DNA of 64,000 bases, taken from Bacillus sp. FJAT-27445. Lineage in GTDB: Bacteria; Bacillota; Bacilli; Bacillales; Cytobacillaceae. The first letter of the stretch is position 1, and each line of letters starts with the position of its first letter. A program made the translations under genes and the position numbers. The DNA lies in assembly GCF_001510665.1 (NCBI RefSeq), contig NZ_LMTI01000006.1:340516-404515 (forward strand). The letters are read 5' to 3'. The notes under the pieces are model-generated. The model did no database searches. It was not told where the DNA came from and saw nothing but the letters and a program-made list of their open reading frames with translations. Of this stretch, positions 9,448-17,275 are shown one piece after another.

Positions 9448-9859
9448 CTCGTTCATACGCTTTGCGCTCGTCGGGGCCGTCAATACGTTTGCCGGCCTGT
9501 TAATCATGCTCATTCTCCTAAATGCTTTCGAGGCCTCATACTGGCTTTCAACTTTCGTTGGCAACGTGGTCGGAGCAATTATCAGCTTTTTTCTGAACCG
9601 GGCGTTCACCTTCAGGAGTACAGTCCGTTTCTCCGAAGGGGCACCCCGATTTGCAGCAGTCATTCTGATATGTTATTTTGCATCCTACTGGGCCAGTGGA
9701 CAGCTGATTGATGCTGGAGCAGCGGATTTTTTGCCGGCAATTTACCGGGATGATGCGGCGGTACTGATTGGCAGCGGCTTTTACACAATCAGCAACTATT
9801 TCGGGCAAAAAAGATTCGTATTCCGGAATCAGGCAGCCCCGGGACCGGTCGGGGACTGA
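9416..9859 (+). CDS. GtrA-family membrane protein (lipid-sugar flippase)
   Basis: About 147 residues with four membrane segments; the GtrA signature SFIRFALVGAVNTFAGLL starts at residue 12, and the family motif FFLNRAFTF is present. I chose the TTG start at 9416 because it gives normal family length and has GGAG about 10 bases upstream; the longer reading frame from 9287 lies mostly inside the GT2 gene. The genes overlap by 32 bp, suggesting coupled translation. GtrA proteins are thought to flip undecaprenyl-phosphate sugars outward for a GT-C enzyme. Confidence 0.82.
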   Translation: MIAANSQKQTNSFIRFALVGAVNTFAGLLIMLILLNAFEASYWLSTFVGNVVGAIISFFLNRAFTFRSTVRFSEGAPRFAAVILICYFASYWASGQLIDAGAADFLPAIYRDDAAVLIGSGFYTISNYFGQKRFVFRNQAAPGPVGD

Positions 9860-10135
9860 ATTTGCGGGAATATGGCGGTATCACTAGTAAATTATAACCA
9901 TTTAATTTCATGCAAAATAGCCGGGGCCAGGCCCGCACTAGATTCTTTATTGTTTTTAGTGAAAAATCACTAGTTATTCAGCCCGAAATCCCCTTTAATT
10001 ACCGACGCCGGGAGAATATTAAATGATCCGCTCCGCCTTCAGCTTATACCTGGCTAAGCCAAAAAACAGTCGTACAAGCCCTTCATCCTGAATACACTTT
10101 GTAGACAGGCTTTTTCCAGGCAGGGAGGGTATCGA

Positions 10136-10765
10136 ATGACTGTTTATTTAAGTTATATATTACTCGGATTATCCCTTGCGGCGCCAATTGGCCCAATCAA
10201 TGCCGCGCAGCTCGACCGGGGAATCCGTTATGGCTTCTGGCACTCATGGCTCACTGGGGTCGGAGCGGCCGCAGCCGATGGGATTTATATGATTATCGTA
10301 TACATCGGAGTCGTAAAATTCATTGATGCTCCTATAGTTCAAACGTTCCTCTGGCTGTTCGGGGCATTCGTCCTCCTATACAGCGGGATCGAGAGCCTGC
10401 TAAATGCGAAAGACCTTACCATCGGTGGCGGCAGAAAAAAGGAGCCGCTCATCAAATCATTCATGTCCGGCTTTTTTATGTCGCTATCAAATCCGCTCAC
10501 GATTCTGTTCTGGCTAGGAATTTACGGATCCGTCCTCGCCAAAACCGCCGCAACCTCCAGCAGCAGCCAGCTCATCCTGTACAGCCTGGCGATTTTCACC
10601 GGCCTGCTAACCTGGGACATATCAATGGCCATGCTCGCAAGCGGCGCAAAACGCCTCCTCACATCGGCGCTTCTGACCGCCATATCCGTCATCTCCGGCC
10701 TGTCGCTCATCGGGTTCGGACTCTATTTTGGATGGAAAGGCATTGACGCACTTATTGCTTTATAA
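10136..10765 (+). CDS. LysE-family amino acid exporter
   Basis: 209 residues, six hydrophobic segments. The opening LGLSLAAPIGPINAAQLDRG has the family's PIGP motif, and the middle FFMSLSNPLTILFW has the SxSNPK/LT-like motif of LysE/RhtB exporters. It would export amino acids across the cytoplasmic membrane; substrate unknown. AGGGAGGG lies before the ATG. It stands alone; the terminator downstream serves the opposite strand better. Confidence 0.88.
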   Translation: MTVYLSYILLGLSLAAPIGPINAAQLDRGIRYGFWHSWLTGVGAAAADGIYMIIVYIGVVKFIDAPIVQTFLWLFGAFVLLYSGIESLLNAKDLTIGGGRKKEPLIKSFMSGFFMSLSNPLTILFWLGIYGSVLAKTAATSSSSQLILYSLAIFTGLLTWDISMAMLASGAKRLLTSALLTAISVISGLSLIGFGLYFGWKGIDALIAL

Positions 10766-10781
10766 ATCCCTTTTTTGAAAA

Positions 10782-10801
10782 AGCCCGGCTTCTGCCGGGC
10801 T
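10782..10801 (-). terminator. Terminator for the small gene at 10842-11003
   Basis: Perfect 8-bp stem AGCCCGGC / GCCGGGCT with loop TTCT. On the minus strand it is followed by TTTTTC and further T residues; on the plus strand no T tract follows. It therefore ends the minus-strand transcript, though it may also stop lysE readthrough. Confidence 0.75.
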
Positions 10802-10841
10802 GGCCCACGCCAGAAACCCCTATCTCCAGGCGTGATTCCTA

Positions 10842-11003
10842 TTACACTTTCCGTCCGGTAGCCCCCACCGATTTATCCGTATTTCCCTGGCCATTATAAT
10901 CCGATTTGCCGACGCCGCGAATTTGGTCGCGGTCAGTGCCTACATACTCAGCCTGGTGTTTTTCCTGTAGTTTGTGAAACTGTTTCTTATCCGTGTTTAC
11001 CAT
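10842..11003 (-). CDS. Small hydrophilic protein of unknown function (53 aa)
   Basis: Starts MVNTDKKQFHKLQEKHQAEY and continues with a glycine/asparagine-rich tail ending GATGRKV. It is charged, has no hydrophobic segment and no cysteine. GGAGG lies 8 bases before the ATG and a good terminator follows on the same strand, so it is a real gene. The composition resembles small spore-associated proteins of bacilli, but I do not recognise the family with certainty. Confidence 0.7.
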   Translation of the reverse strand: MVNTDKKQFHKLQEKHQAEYVGTDRDQIRGVGKSDYNGQGNTDKSVGATGRKV

Positions 11004-11327
11004 TGGTTTATCCCTCCTCTAATTAGCATGCGGTGGGGAATCTACGCTTATCCTGGTTAATTTCCTCCAATGATAATTGCGGTTTGTATAATAAATGGCC
11101 CATTACAGACTTTACGAACGGGAAAGCCCACTCCTTCAGGGGTGGGATGGAGTGAGGCCGGCTACGGGGTGCCGTGAACTACAGCTTTTCGGCACCTCAA
11201 GTATCCGGAAGCCAGAAATTGCATCATGATTTTTTTCTATCATACAGCGGCTATTTCTTGTATCCCCGCTTCAGCTAAAGTATAATTAATATATAGGAAC
11301 ATACGTTTGTTTTTGGGGGTTTTTCAT

Positions 11328-12896
11328 ATGGCCATTTCCCGCTCACCCAGCTTTGTCCTCACCCTGGAGCTTGACAGCCATCCCGGGCTTTTTTCCGTTG
11401 CCGACAATGAATTAGAAATCCTCCGTGTCATCTACAACACTGTCCTTGGGAACTATCTGAAGATGGAAAACCAGATGAAAAGGCTGAAGGAATACAAAAG
11501 ATGGATCCGGCAGTTGCATGGGATCAAAAGAAAATTGGCACTTGATGAAGAGAACCACTTCCTGCAAAATGAGCTGGAAAGTGTCCGGAAAAAGCTCAAG
11601 GGCTTAAGGGAACAATACAAGCTGACCGAGTATGCCTCACACGCTTGGGTAAAAGGCATCCGTAAGCATTTTGGGGACAGGGTGAACGCAGCCGTCGTCC
11701 AAAAAACCGCTTCCCGCGCCTGGCTTGCCTTCAGGAAGAAACTGTTCGGGAAGGCAAAGAAGGTCGTGTTCCTCCGAAAAGGGGAAATGGCGAGCTTCGA
11801 AGGAAAAACCAACACGACAGGATGGCGGTATTTCAATAAGCATATCGTCTATAAGGACATGTCCACCCCTCTGAAGTGGACGGGGCATGACAGCTATGTG
11901 TCCGCAATCCTCTCCCATCTCGAAAAGAAAACCCCATTCACCTATACCATCCAGAAAAACGGGGAAACCCAAACCATCACCGATTTTTATCATGTCAAAT
12001 ATGTCCGGATTGTAAGGAAAATCATCCGCGGGAAGGTACGCTTTTTCGCCGACCTGATCATTGCTGGCTACCCAACGTCAAAAGGCAGGAAACTCGGGAA
12101 AGGGAGAATAGGGCTTGATATCGGCACTGCGACCCTCGCTGTTTCCTCCTTAAAAAAAGTAGCCCTCTTCAACCTGGCGGAAGAGGTGAAGGGCCTGGCA
12201 AGGGAAATCAAATTGGCACAAAGAAGGCTGGATCGTTCAAGGCGCGCGATGAACCCGGGGAACTATCACGAAAACGGCACAGTGAAAAAAGGAAGAAAAG
12301 TGTGGCAGTTATCAAACCGCTACAGAAAACAGCGGGCAAGGGTACGGGAACTGAACCGCAGGCAGGCGGCCATCCGGAAACTCTCGCACCGGAGGCTCGC
12401 GAACTCCCTGCTTCCGCTCGGGGACGCCTTCTTCATTGAAACCATGAATTTCAAAGCCCTACAAAAAAGGGCGAAGGAAACAAAGGTTTCCGAAAAAACC
12501 GGGAAATATGCCAGGAAGAAACGGTTCGGCAAGACGATCGGCCACAGGGCACCCTCCATGTTTGTATGCATGCTGGAACAAAAGGTGAAAAGCCTTGGTG
12601 GGAGTTTCAAAAGGGTGAACACCCAGACCTTCAAAGCAAGCCAGTACTGCCATGTCCGGAACGATTTTATTAAAAAGCCACTCGCACAACGATGGCATGT
12701 GATCGATGACCGAACAAAGATCCAGAGGGACCTGTATTCCGCCTTTTTGTTGATGAACGCGGACTCTTCCGGCTCAAAAGCAAAACGGAAGGCATGCATG
12801 GAGACTTTTCCACGATTCAAAAGCCTTCACGACCAGGAAATCAATACTATCAAAAAAGAGAAAAGGAGGATTCTCAATTCCGGAATCCTCCTGTGA
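11328..12896 (+). CDS. tnpB: TnpB-family RNA-guided nuclease, variant without zinc ribbon
   Basis: 522 residues, longer than the usual 360-400. RuvC-like catalytic residues are seen: D264 in GLDIGTATLAV, E371 in FFIETMNF, D468 in KIQRDLYSAFLLMN. The central HRAPSMFVCMLEQK segment fits TnpB. The normal four-cysteine zinc ribbon between motifs II and III is missing; instead there is ASQYCHVRNDFIKKPLAQRWH, with one cysteine. Basic N-terminal helices rich in K/R would bind RNA. Known relatives cut DNA matching the guide end of a transposon-encoded RNA and help keep the element in place. ATG at 11328 is chosen over a TTG 21 bases earlier. Confidence 0.85.
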   Translation: MAISRSPSFVLTLELDSHPGLFSVADNELEILRVIYNTVLGNYLKMENQMKRLKEYKRWIRQLHGIKRKLALDEENHFLQNELESVRKKLKGLREQYKLTEYASHAWVKGIRKHFGDRVNAAVVQKTASRAWLAFRKKLFGKAKKVVFLRKGEMASFEGKTNTTGWRYFNKHIVYKDMSTPLKWTGHDSYVSAILSHLEKKTPFTYTIQKNGETQTITDFYHVKYVRIVRKIIRGKVRFFADLIIAGYPTSKGRKLGKGRIGLDIGTATLAVSSLKKVALFNLAEEVKGLAREIKLAQRRLDRSRRAMNPGNYHENGTVKKGRKVWQLSNRYRKQRARVRELNRRQAAIRKLSHRRLANSLLPLGDAFFIETMNFKALQKRAKETKVSEKTGKYARKKRFGKTIGHRAPSMFVCMLEQKVKSLGGSFKRVNTQTFKASQYCHVRNDFIKKPLAQRWHVIDDRTKIQRDLYSAFLLMNADSSGSKAKRKACMETFPRFKSLHDQEINTIKKEKRRILNSGILL

Positions 12897-13118
12897 TGAA
12901 AACCCAATCATAGGCGGTGTGATGCCACCGGGCTTGTGAAAGCCAAAAGATGCGGCCGTAAATGGCGGCGGAGGCTGCTTTGGCCGCGAAAGTCCTGAAA
13001 GAAATTGTCCCAGTGTCCTGGCCCTAGATGCCGAGCGTATCAAGATGCGTACTGTGGCTGCCGGCCAGGAAGAAGGCAGTGGATTCAGAACCCCACGGGT
13101 ATAGCCGTGGGAGTATCA
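12897..13118 (+). ncRNA. Probable omega RNA (reRNA) scaffold of the TnpB element
   Basis: No reading frame is plausible here, but the stretch is full of paired arms: GGTG/CCACC, GGCTT/AAGCC, GCGGCC (12952-12957) with GGCCGC (12982-12987), CTGGCC (13018-13023) with GGCCAG (13063-13068), and the end hairpin CCCACGG/CCGTGGG. Its place between the tnpB stop and the right end is where such guide RNAs are made in this family. The guide itself would be the flanking sequence just after the end. Limits are approximate. Confidence 0.55.
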
Positions 13119-13185
13119 GTTGAAACTATAGAGAGGATTTTACCCGTGCCACGGTGCGGGGATTTTTTAGGAAAGGGGCTTGCAT

Positions 13186-13983
13186 ATGTTATCTTCAGCG
13201 CAATTGGAGGAGCTGCGGTCGCGGCTGCTTGATGAAAAGGCACACCTAAAGAGCCAGTTGGATCAAAATGATGAATACGGGCTGCAGCGCGGACACGGGC
13301 ATGAATCAATGGGCGAGCTGTCGAGCTATGACAATCACCCGGCCGATGATGCCACCGAACTGTACGAACGGGAAAAAGATATTGCCCTTAACGAACATTC
13401 CAATAACCAGCTCGACAATATAAACAGAGCACTCGAAGCGATGGAACATGGAACATACGGCAAATGCCAGGTGTGCGGAAGGGAGATTCCGTACGAAAGG
13501 CTCGAGGCGCTTCCCGATACGACTTATTGCAAGGAGCATAGCCCCGACCAGGTGACGTCCCATACCCGCCCGGTCGAAGAGGGTGTCCTGATGCCGCCAT
13601 TCGGAAAATTCGATAAGGATGAAGAGGATGAAAGTGTTTCCTACGATGCGGAGGACACGTGGCAGGAGGTAGCTTCCTTCGGGACATCGGAAACGCCCTC
13701 CGACTTTGCGTTTACCGATGAAAAGGACCACTACAATGATGATTACATTGAAAGTGAAGATCCGGTTGGCTACGTTGAGGATTACGAAAACTTCGTCGGT
13801 GTAGATATGTATGGAAACAATGTAACAATTTATCCGAACGGCCAGCACCGCAAGTATGAGAAGGAGCTGGACGAGGAGGGAATCATGACCCCATTCGGCG
13901 ACCTGCCGGCATTTGAGCATGACCCGTATGTGGATGATGACCCGAAGGACGGCCTTCAGGACCGCCACAAGTATGAAAAATAA
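13186..13983 (+). CDS. YteA-like sporulation protein with DksA/TraR zinc finger
   Basis: 265 residues. N-terminal helical hairpin (LSSAQLEELRSRLLDEKAHL), then a block with NHPADDATELYEREKDIAL typical of the YteA family, and a zinc finger CQVCGREI...YCKEH (about residues 98-120). The C-terminal half is very acidic and rich in D, E and Y, with no domain I know. Relatives are sporulation-linked; DksA-type proteins can act on RNA polymerase, but that is not shown for this family. The ATG at 13186 sits 7 bases after AAAGGGG; a TTG at 13180 is too close. It lies directly after the TnpB element. Confidence 0.85.
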   Translation: MLSSAQLEELRSRLLDEKAHLKSQLDQNDEYGLQRGHGHESMGELSSYDNHPADDATELYEREKDIALNEHSNNQLDNINRALEAMEHGTYGKCQVCGREIPYERLEALPDTTYCKEHSPDQVTSHTRPVEEGVLMPPFGKFDKDEEDESVSYDAEDTWQEVASFGTSETPSDFAFTDEKDHYNDDYIESEDPVGYVEDYENFVGVDMYGNNVTIYPNGQHRKYEKELDEEGIMTPFGDLPAFEHDPYVDDDPKDGLQDRHKYEK

Positions 13984-14009
13984 GAACGGGCGATTTTAAG
14001 CCCGTTCTT
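13982..14009. terminator. Terminator overlapping the yteA-like stop codon
   Basis: AAGAACGGGC, loop GATTTTAA, GCCCGTTCTT: a perfect 10-bp stem that begins within the stop codon. Confidence 0.8.
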
Positions 14010-14044
14010 ATTGGTGGGGAGCAGAGTTAATTTTAAAAATAAAG

Positions 14045-14129
14045 ACATTTTCAATGAAACAACCCACTCGAAACTGTCTTCATCGCCTTCATGAAGACAG
14101 TTTCAACGCAAGAACCAACCCGAAAATGT
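14045..14129. repeat. Nested perfect inverted repeats (MITE-like)
   Basis: A 14-bp perfect inverted pair, GAAACTGTCTTCAT (14070-14083) and its complement (14091-14104), is enclosed by a second pair, ACATTTTC (14045-14052) and GAAAATGT (14122-14129). No T tract follows, and the preceding gene already has a terminator, so this is not an ordinary terminator. Confidence 0.6.
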
Positions 14130-14167
14130 ATTCATCCATCAAAGTAAAAACCAACTCACCTCAAAAA

Positions 14168-14193
14168 GGCATTCCCGCTAACCGGAGAATGCC
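14168..14193 (-). terminator. Terminator for the YozQ-like gene
   Basis: On the minus strand GGCATTCTCC, loop, GGGAATGCC then TTTTTGA. It lies 8 bp after the stop codon of the gene at 14202-14384. Confidence 0.75.
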
Positions 14194-14201
14194 AATGTAC
14201 T

Positions 14202-14384
14202 TTACCGGGGCAGTTCTTCTGCGCCACCATCCGGACGCTCAATCTTGCCGCCAATTTCACCTTCCATATACACATCACTTACCTGCTCATGCGTTTCAGC
14301 CAGGCCAGAGGACACTTCATCCTTCTTTTTATAATCGGAAGGGTCATAAATTCGTTCGGCTATCGATTTTTCACGTTTATCCAT
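14202..14384 (-). CDS. Small protein, DUF4025 (YozQ-like)
   Basis: 60 residues, soluble and charged. The motif SSGLAETHEQVSDVYMEG matches the DUF4025/YozQ family of bacilli; function unknown. Three in-frame starts occur (14393, 14390, 14384). The last gives normal spacing (9 bases) from AAAGG and is chosen. It is divergent from the small gene at 14475. Confidence 0.72.
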   Translation of the reverse strand: MDKREKSIAERIYDPSDYKKKDEVSSGLAETHEQVSDVYMEGEIGGKIERPDGGAEELPR

Positions 14385-14474
14385 GATCATCACCCTTTCC
14401 CGTTTATTTTTCTCTGCCTTTTGTGTTTTATCCAGAGGATTTGGGAGAAAAGTATAGGAAAGGAGGCGGAGTCT

Positions 14475-14618
14475 ATGAAGGAAAAAGATCCAATGCTATC
14501 ACGTAGGGAGCTGGATGAGGCATTCCACAGTCTGCAGGATCAAATAACCCGTATTACAGTTGAAGAGGAAGAGGAAATGGTTAAGCAGGAAATAGAAACC
14601 GAAGAGGCAGGGGAATAA
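14475..14618 (+). CDS. Small acidic protein of unknown function (47 aa)
   Basis: Starts MKEKDPMLSRRELDEAFHSL; the rest is a glutamate-rich helix. AGGAGG lies 8 bases before the ATG at 14475, supporting translation. No family recognised. Divergent from the DUF4025 gene, and followed by a hairpin better suited to the opposite strand. Confidence 0.62.
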   Translation: MKEKDPMLSRRELDEAFHSLQDQITRITVEEEEEMVKQEIETEEAGE

Positions 14619-14633
14619 GCAGGCAATGAAAAA

Positions 14634-14666
14634 CGCCGTTCCGGACATGCTTTGACCGGAACGGCG
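14634..14666 (-). terminator. Terminator at the end of the 14672-15247 gene
   Basis: Perfect 11-bp stem CGCCGTTCCGG / CCGGAACGGCG. On the minus strand it is followed by TTTTTC. It may also act on the plus strand as a weak stop. Confidence 0.78.
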
Positions 14667-14671
14667 CCACA

Positions 14672-15247
14672 TTATTGAATTGGCAGCCAGCCTACTTTCC
14701 AAATCCCTTTGTGGTTTTTGACAAGCCTGAATGCCAGCCCAGTTTCTTCAGAAATGGTGATAACAGCTTCATCTTCGCCAATTAGCGCGACCTGCTTTAC
14801 AGGGCTGCTTATGACTTGTTTATACAACTCTTCCCAGCCAGCCATGTTCTGCCGATCTTCGGAAGCCTGAATATACTCGTTAACAGTTGCAAAAACTGGT
14901 TCAACCTCCGGATTATCATTAAATAACGCGTATTGTGTCTCATAATCCCGAATATTCCCGGCATGGAAATAAAATAGGAACAATGAAAACGGATCAAGCG
15001 TATGCAGAATCGTTTCGTTATGAGTACTGGCAAATTGGTTGTAAGCATCCATTAATGTGTCAGTCAGCTGCAAATCCCCTTTCTCATCGAGGGGAACAGG
15101 AATATTGTTGTAGCTTACTCTTGGCTCATCTGGGAAAATCACACGTTCTAATTTAAGAACATCTGCTTTATTCTTTTCGAAACCTTCGTAGGCGATGTAG
15201 CCGCAAACCTCAATCTCGACTCCTTCAACCATTGAACTAGGGGCCAT
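14672..15247 (-). CDS. Unknown soluble protein, possibly 5'-truncated
   Basis: 191 residues from the first ATG. The first half has short helices and DPFSLFLFYFHAGNIRDYETQYALF; the second half ends with a small beta-like domain (QVALIGEDEAVITIS...GIWKVGWLPIQ). I do not recognise it. No ribosome site is visible before the ATG, and an in-frame TAG lies two codons upstream. The N-terminal part, perhaps a signal peptide, may be lost. The strong terminator downstream shows it was once expressed. A start at the sixth residue is no better. Confidence 0.5.
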   Translation of the reverse strand: MAPSSMVEGVEIEVCGYIAYEGFEKNKADVLKLERVIFPDEPRVSYNNIPVPLDEKGDLQLTDTLMDAYNQFASTHNETILHTLDPFSLFLFYFHAGNIRDYETQYALFNDNPEVEPVFATVNEYIQASEDRQNMAGWEELYKQVISSPVKQVALIGEDEAVITISEETGLAFRLVKNHKGIWKVGWLPIQ

Positions 15248-15304
15248 TAAGGCCTAAATAAAACCAGGCAATAAATGTAAATTCATGCTTTTCCAAGTAT
15301 AAAA

Positions 15305-15348
15305 AAACAAAGGAATCTGCCTTCATAAAGGAGCGGATTCCTTTGTTT
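15305..15348. terminator. Large terminator-like hairpin
   Basis: AAACAAAGGAATC (15305-15317) pairs with GATTCCTTTGTTT (15336-15348), a perfect 13-bp stem with an 18-base loop and A/T tracts outside. No gene on either strand clearly ends here. Confidence 0.55.
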
Positions 15349-15783
15349 TCCAATTTTTATGCAGATTTTTCAATTGTTTCCCAACTTTAAAGGAATTTAC
15401 TTCCTTTTCAAACCTGTTTCCCGTCCATTTTTTTGAACACAATCGCGGCTATTTCTATAGCAGCTTTTGTCCATTTCCTTAAGGAGCGCTTGATCCAATT
15501 TCAGCTTTTTTCCCGAAACTCGTGAACTTCCTTGCAAACGAAGGTCTCCATAGGGAAAACCCCGGCGGAAATGGCCCCCAAAAATCACCTCAGTCCAAAA
15601 ATAGATGAGGAAATATTCCTCACTTCCTTATTCTTCCTGATAATAGAGTCAATTACCATAACGTAGGTTTTTGCAATATTTTCCCCTTTTATTTGAAAAA
15701 TATGGACCTTTTCCCTTATAGAATAAGCCTAAAGACCCAGCGGACCTCTACAATTTTCCCAACTGAAACCGGTGTGATTTCCG
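15349..15783. other. Gene-free AT-rich stretch before the subtilisin gene
   Basis: I see no supported gene. A 63-codon minus-strand frame at 15397-15588 has no ribosome site and no recognisable sequence. The last part before 15784 is AT-rich and may hold regulatory sites for the protease. Confidence 0.5.
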
Positions 15784-15813
15784 TTGCTTCTATCGGAAAA
15801 TTTAAAATATACT
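15784..15813 (+). promoter_or_regulatory. Possible sigma-A promoter of the subtilisin gene
   Basis: TTGCTT (15784-15789), 18-bp spacer, TATACT (15808-15813), about 50 bp before the start codon. Judged by eye from the consensus only. Confidence 0.45.
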
Positions 15814-15866
15814 AAAAACACACAGCAGGAGTGCTGCTGATATTAATACTCGAGAGGAGCAAGCAA

Positions 15867-17129
15867 ATGAAGAAAAGAACCAAAATTGGATCGGCTTTCA
15901 TGAGTTTAGCATTGGGAGTATCTGTTTTTGCCACGGCAGCATTCGGCCAGGCGCCTGGACATGAGGCAAAGGATTCCTACCGGGTTTTAATCAACGGCAG
16001 TGGTGCCGAAAAGGCAAAAGTGCAACAAAATTTTGGAACCCGCTGGGAATTTGGGGCTGAGGGCTTTACGACTACCGTCAATGGCAGCCAATACCAGGCC
16101 TTGTTGAAAAATAATAACCTGAAGATTGAGCTTGTCGAAGAAGTCCAGCTTGGCAGCGAGGCAACAGCGAAGCCTGGAGCATCCACACAAGCAATTCCTT
16201 CCGACCAGACACCTTGGGGCATTGAAGCAATTTATAATGATTCTACTATTAAGACTACGTCCGGCGGAGATGGCATTAAGGTAGCTGTTCTTGATACTGG
16301 CGCTCTAACAAGCCATATTGACTTGAGGGACAATGTGGAGCAGTGTAAGGATTTCACACAAAATACATCCCCGCTTGTTAATGGAGTCTGCAACGATAAG
16401 AACGGCCACGGCACCCATGTTGCCGGAACAGTACTTGCAAACGGCGGCTATGATGGCCTTGGCATTTACGGCGTGGCTCCCCAGGCTGAGCTATGGGCAT
16501 ATAAAGTACTGAATGACCGCGGGTCGGGCTATTCCGATGACATTGCGGGTGCGATCCGCCATGCGGCAGATGAAGCATCCCGCCTTGGAGTAAAAACAGT
16601 TATCTCCATGTCCTTGGGATCGAGTTCAAAAGATTCGTTGATTGCTAGCGCAGTTGATTATGCATATGGAAAAGGCGCACTCGTTGTCGCGGCAGCCGGA
16701 AACAGTGGCCCAAGCGCGAACACTATCGGCTATCCTGGTGCACTGGTCAATGCAATTGCCGTTGCTTCACTTGATAATGCATTTGTGAACGGCACCCATA
16801 AAGTTTCAGATTTCTCCTCTAGAGGAAATCCGAATACTGACGGTGATTATGTTATCCAGGAACGTGATATTGAAGTTTCAGCTCCTGGCGGTTCCATTTA
16901 TTCAACCTCCGCTAGCGGCGGCTATACGACAATGAGTGGAACATCCATGGCAACTCCGCACATTTCCGGGCTTGCTGCAAAGATTTGGTCTTCTAACAAA
17001 TCGCTCAGTAATGTTCAGCTTCGCGCCGACCTGCAAAACCGTGCAAAACTGTATGATATTAAAGGTGGAACAGGTGCTGCAACTGGTGATGACTATGCAT
17101 CCGGATTCGGTTTCCCACGTGTAAAATAA
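15867..17129 (+). CDS. Secreted subtilisin-like serine protease (S8)
   Basis: 420 residues. Signal peptide (MKKRTKIGSAFMSLALG, cleavage likely near AFGQA, about residue 30), inhibitor-type propeptide to about 110, then the S8 catalytic domain: Asp in VAVLDTGAL, His in GHGTHVAG, oxyanion Asn in AAAGNSG, Ser in GTSMATPHISG. Two cysteines in the domain (QCKDF, GVCND) could form a disulphide, unusual for Bacillus subtilisins. AGGAG lies before the ATG; an earlier in-frame ATG is less likely. It degrades protein outside the cell, and stands just before the peptide-sensing regulator, so it may be its target or help mature the peptide. That link is inferred. Confidence 0.93.
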   Translation: MKKRTKIGSAFMSLALGVSVFATAAFGQAPGHEAKDSYRVLINGSGAEKAKVQQNFGTRWEFGAEGFTTTVNGSQYQALLKNNNLKIELVEEVQLGSEATAKPGASTQAIPSDQTPWGIEAIYNDSTIKTTSGGDGIKVAVLDTGALTSHIDLRDNVEQCKDFTQNTSPLVNGVCNDKNGHGTHVAGTVLANGGYDGLGIYGVAPQAELWAYKVLNDRGSGYSDDIAGAIRHAADEASRLGVKTVISMSLGSSSKDSLIASAVDYAYGKGALVVAAAGNSGPSANTIGYPGALVNAIAVASLDNAFVNGTHKVSDFSSRGNPNTDGDYVIQERDIEVSAPGGSIYSTSASGGYTTMSGTSMATPHISGLAAKIWSSNKSLSNVQLRADLQNRAKLYDIKGGTGAATGDDYASGFGFPRVK

Positions 17130-17144
17130 CCCATTAGACCCAGT

Positions 17145-17172
17145 CCATCCTGCAAAAAAGCGGGATGGTTTT
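17145..17172 (+). terminator. Terminator after the subtilisin gene
   Basis: CCATCCTG, loop CAAAAAAG, CGGGATGG, then TTTTG. Stem of 8 bp with one G-U pair. It means the regulator gene has its own promoter. Confidence 0.8.
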
Positions 17173-17204
17173 GGGCGTTTAGAACCATATTCATACAAAA
17201 AGTT

Positions 17205-17223
17205 CAATAATTTTGAATTATTG
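17205..17223. promoter_or_regulatory. 19-bp palindrome, candidate operator before the XRE/TPR regulator
   Basis: CAATAATTTTGAATTATTG is a perfect 8-bp inverted repeat around TTG. It overlaps a possible -35 hexamer (TTGTTT, 17221-17226) and lies 53 bp before the regulator start. Dimeric HTH regulators of this type bind such palindromes, so auto-regulation is plausible. AT-rich chance pairing cannot be ruled out. Confidence 0.45.
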
Positions 17224-17275
17224 TTTTTTATCCCCTAATTTAGTGATAGAGTAGTAGAAAACGGTTGGTGAGTCT

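Larger units (their letters stand above)
11121..13118 (+). mobile_element. IS605/IS200-like element carrying only tnpB
   Basis: The left side has a hairpin CCCACTCC-TTCA-GGGGTGGG (11127-11146) preceded by TTTAC; the right side has CCCACGG-GTATAG-CCGTGGG (13092-13111). Such subterminal hairpins bound this family. Between them lie tnpB and a folded non-coding stretch. No Y1-transposase (tnpA) gene is present, so the element depends on another transposase or is immobile. Exact ends are uncertain by several bases. Confidence 0.65.

Noticed and set aside
13142-13172. Hairpin CCCG...CGGG with T run before the yteA-like gene as a terminator of tnpB
   Set aside because: The stem has only about six pairs with G-U pairs, and it lies beyond the element end in the leader of the next gene; not strong enough to list.
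15397-15588. 63-codon minus-strand reading frame
   Set aside because: No ribosome site, no recognisable sequence, AT-rich non-coding look.
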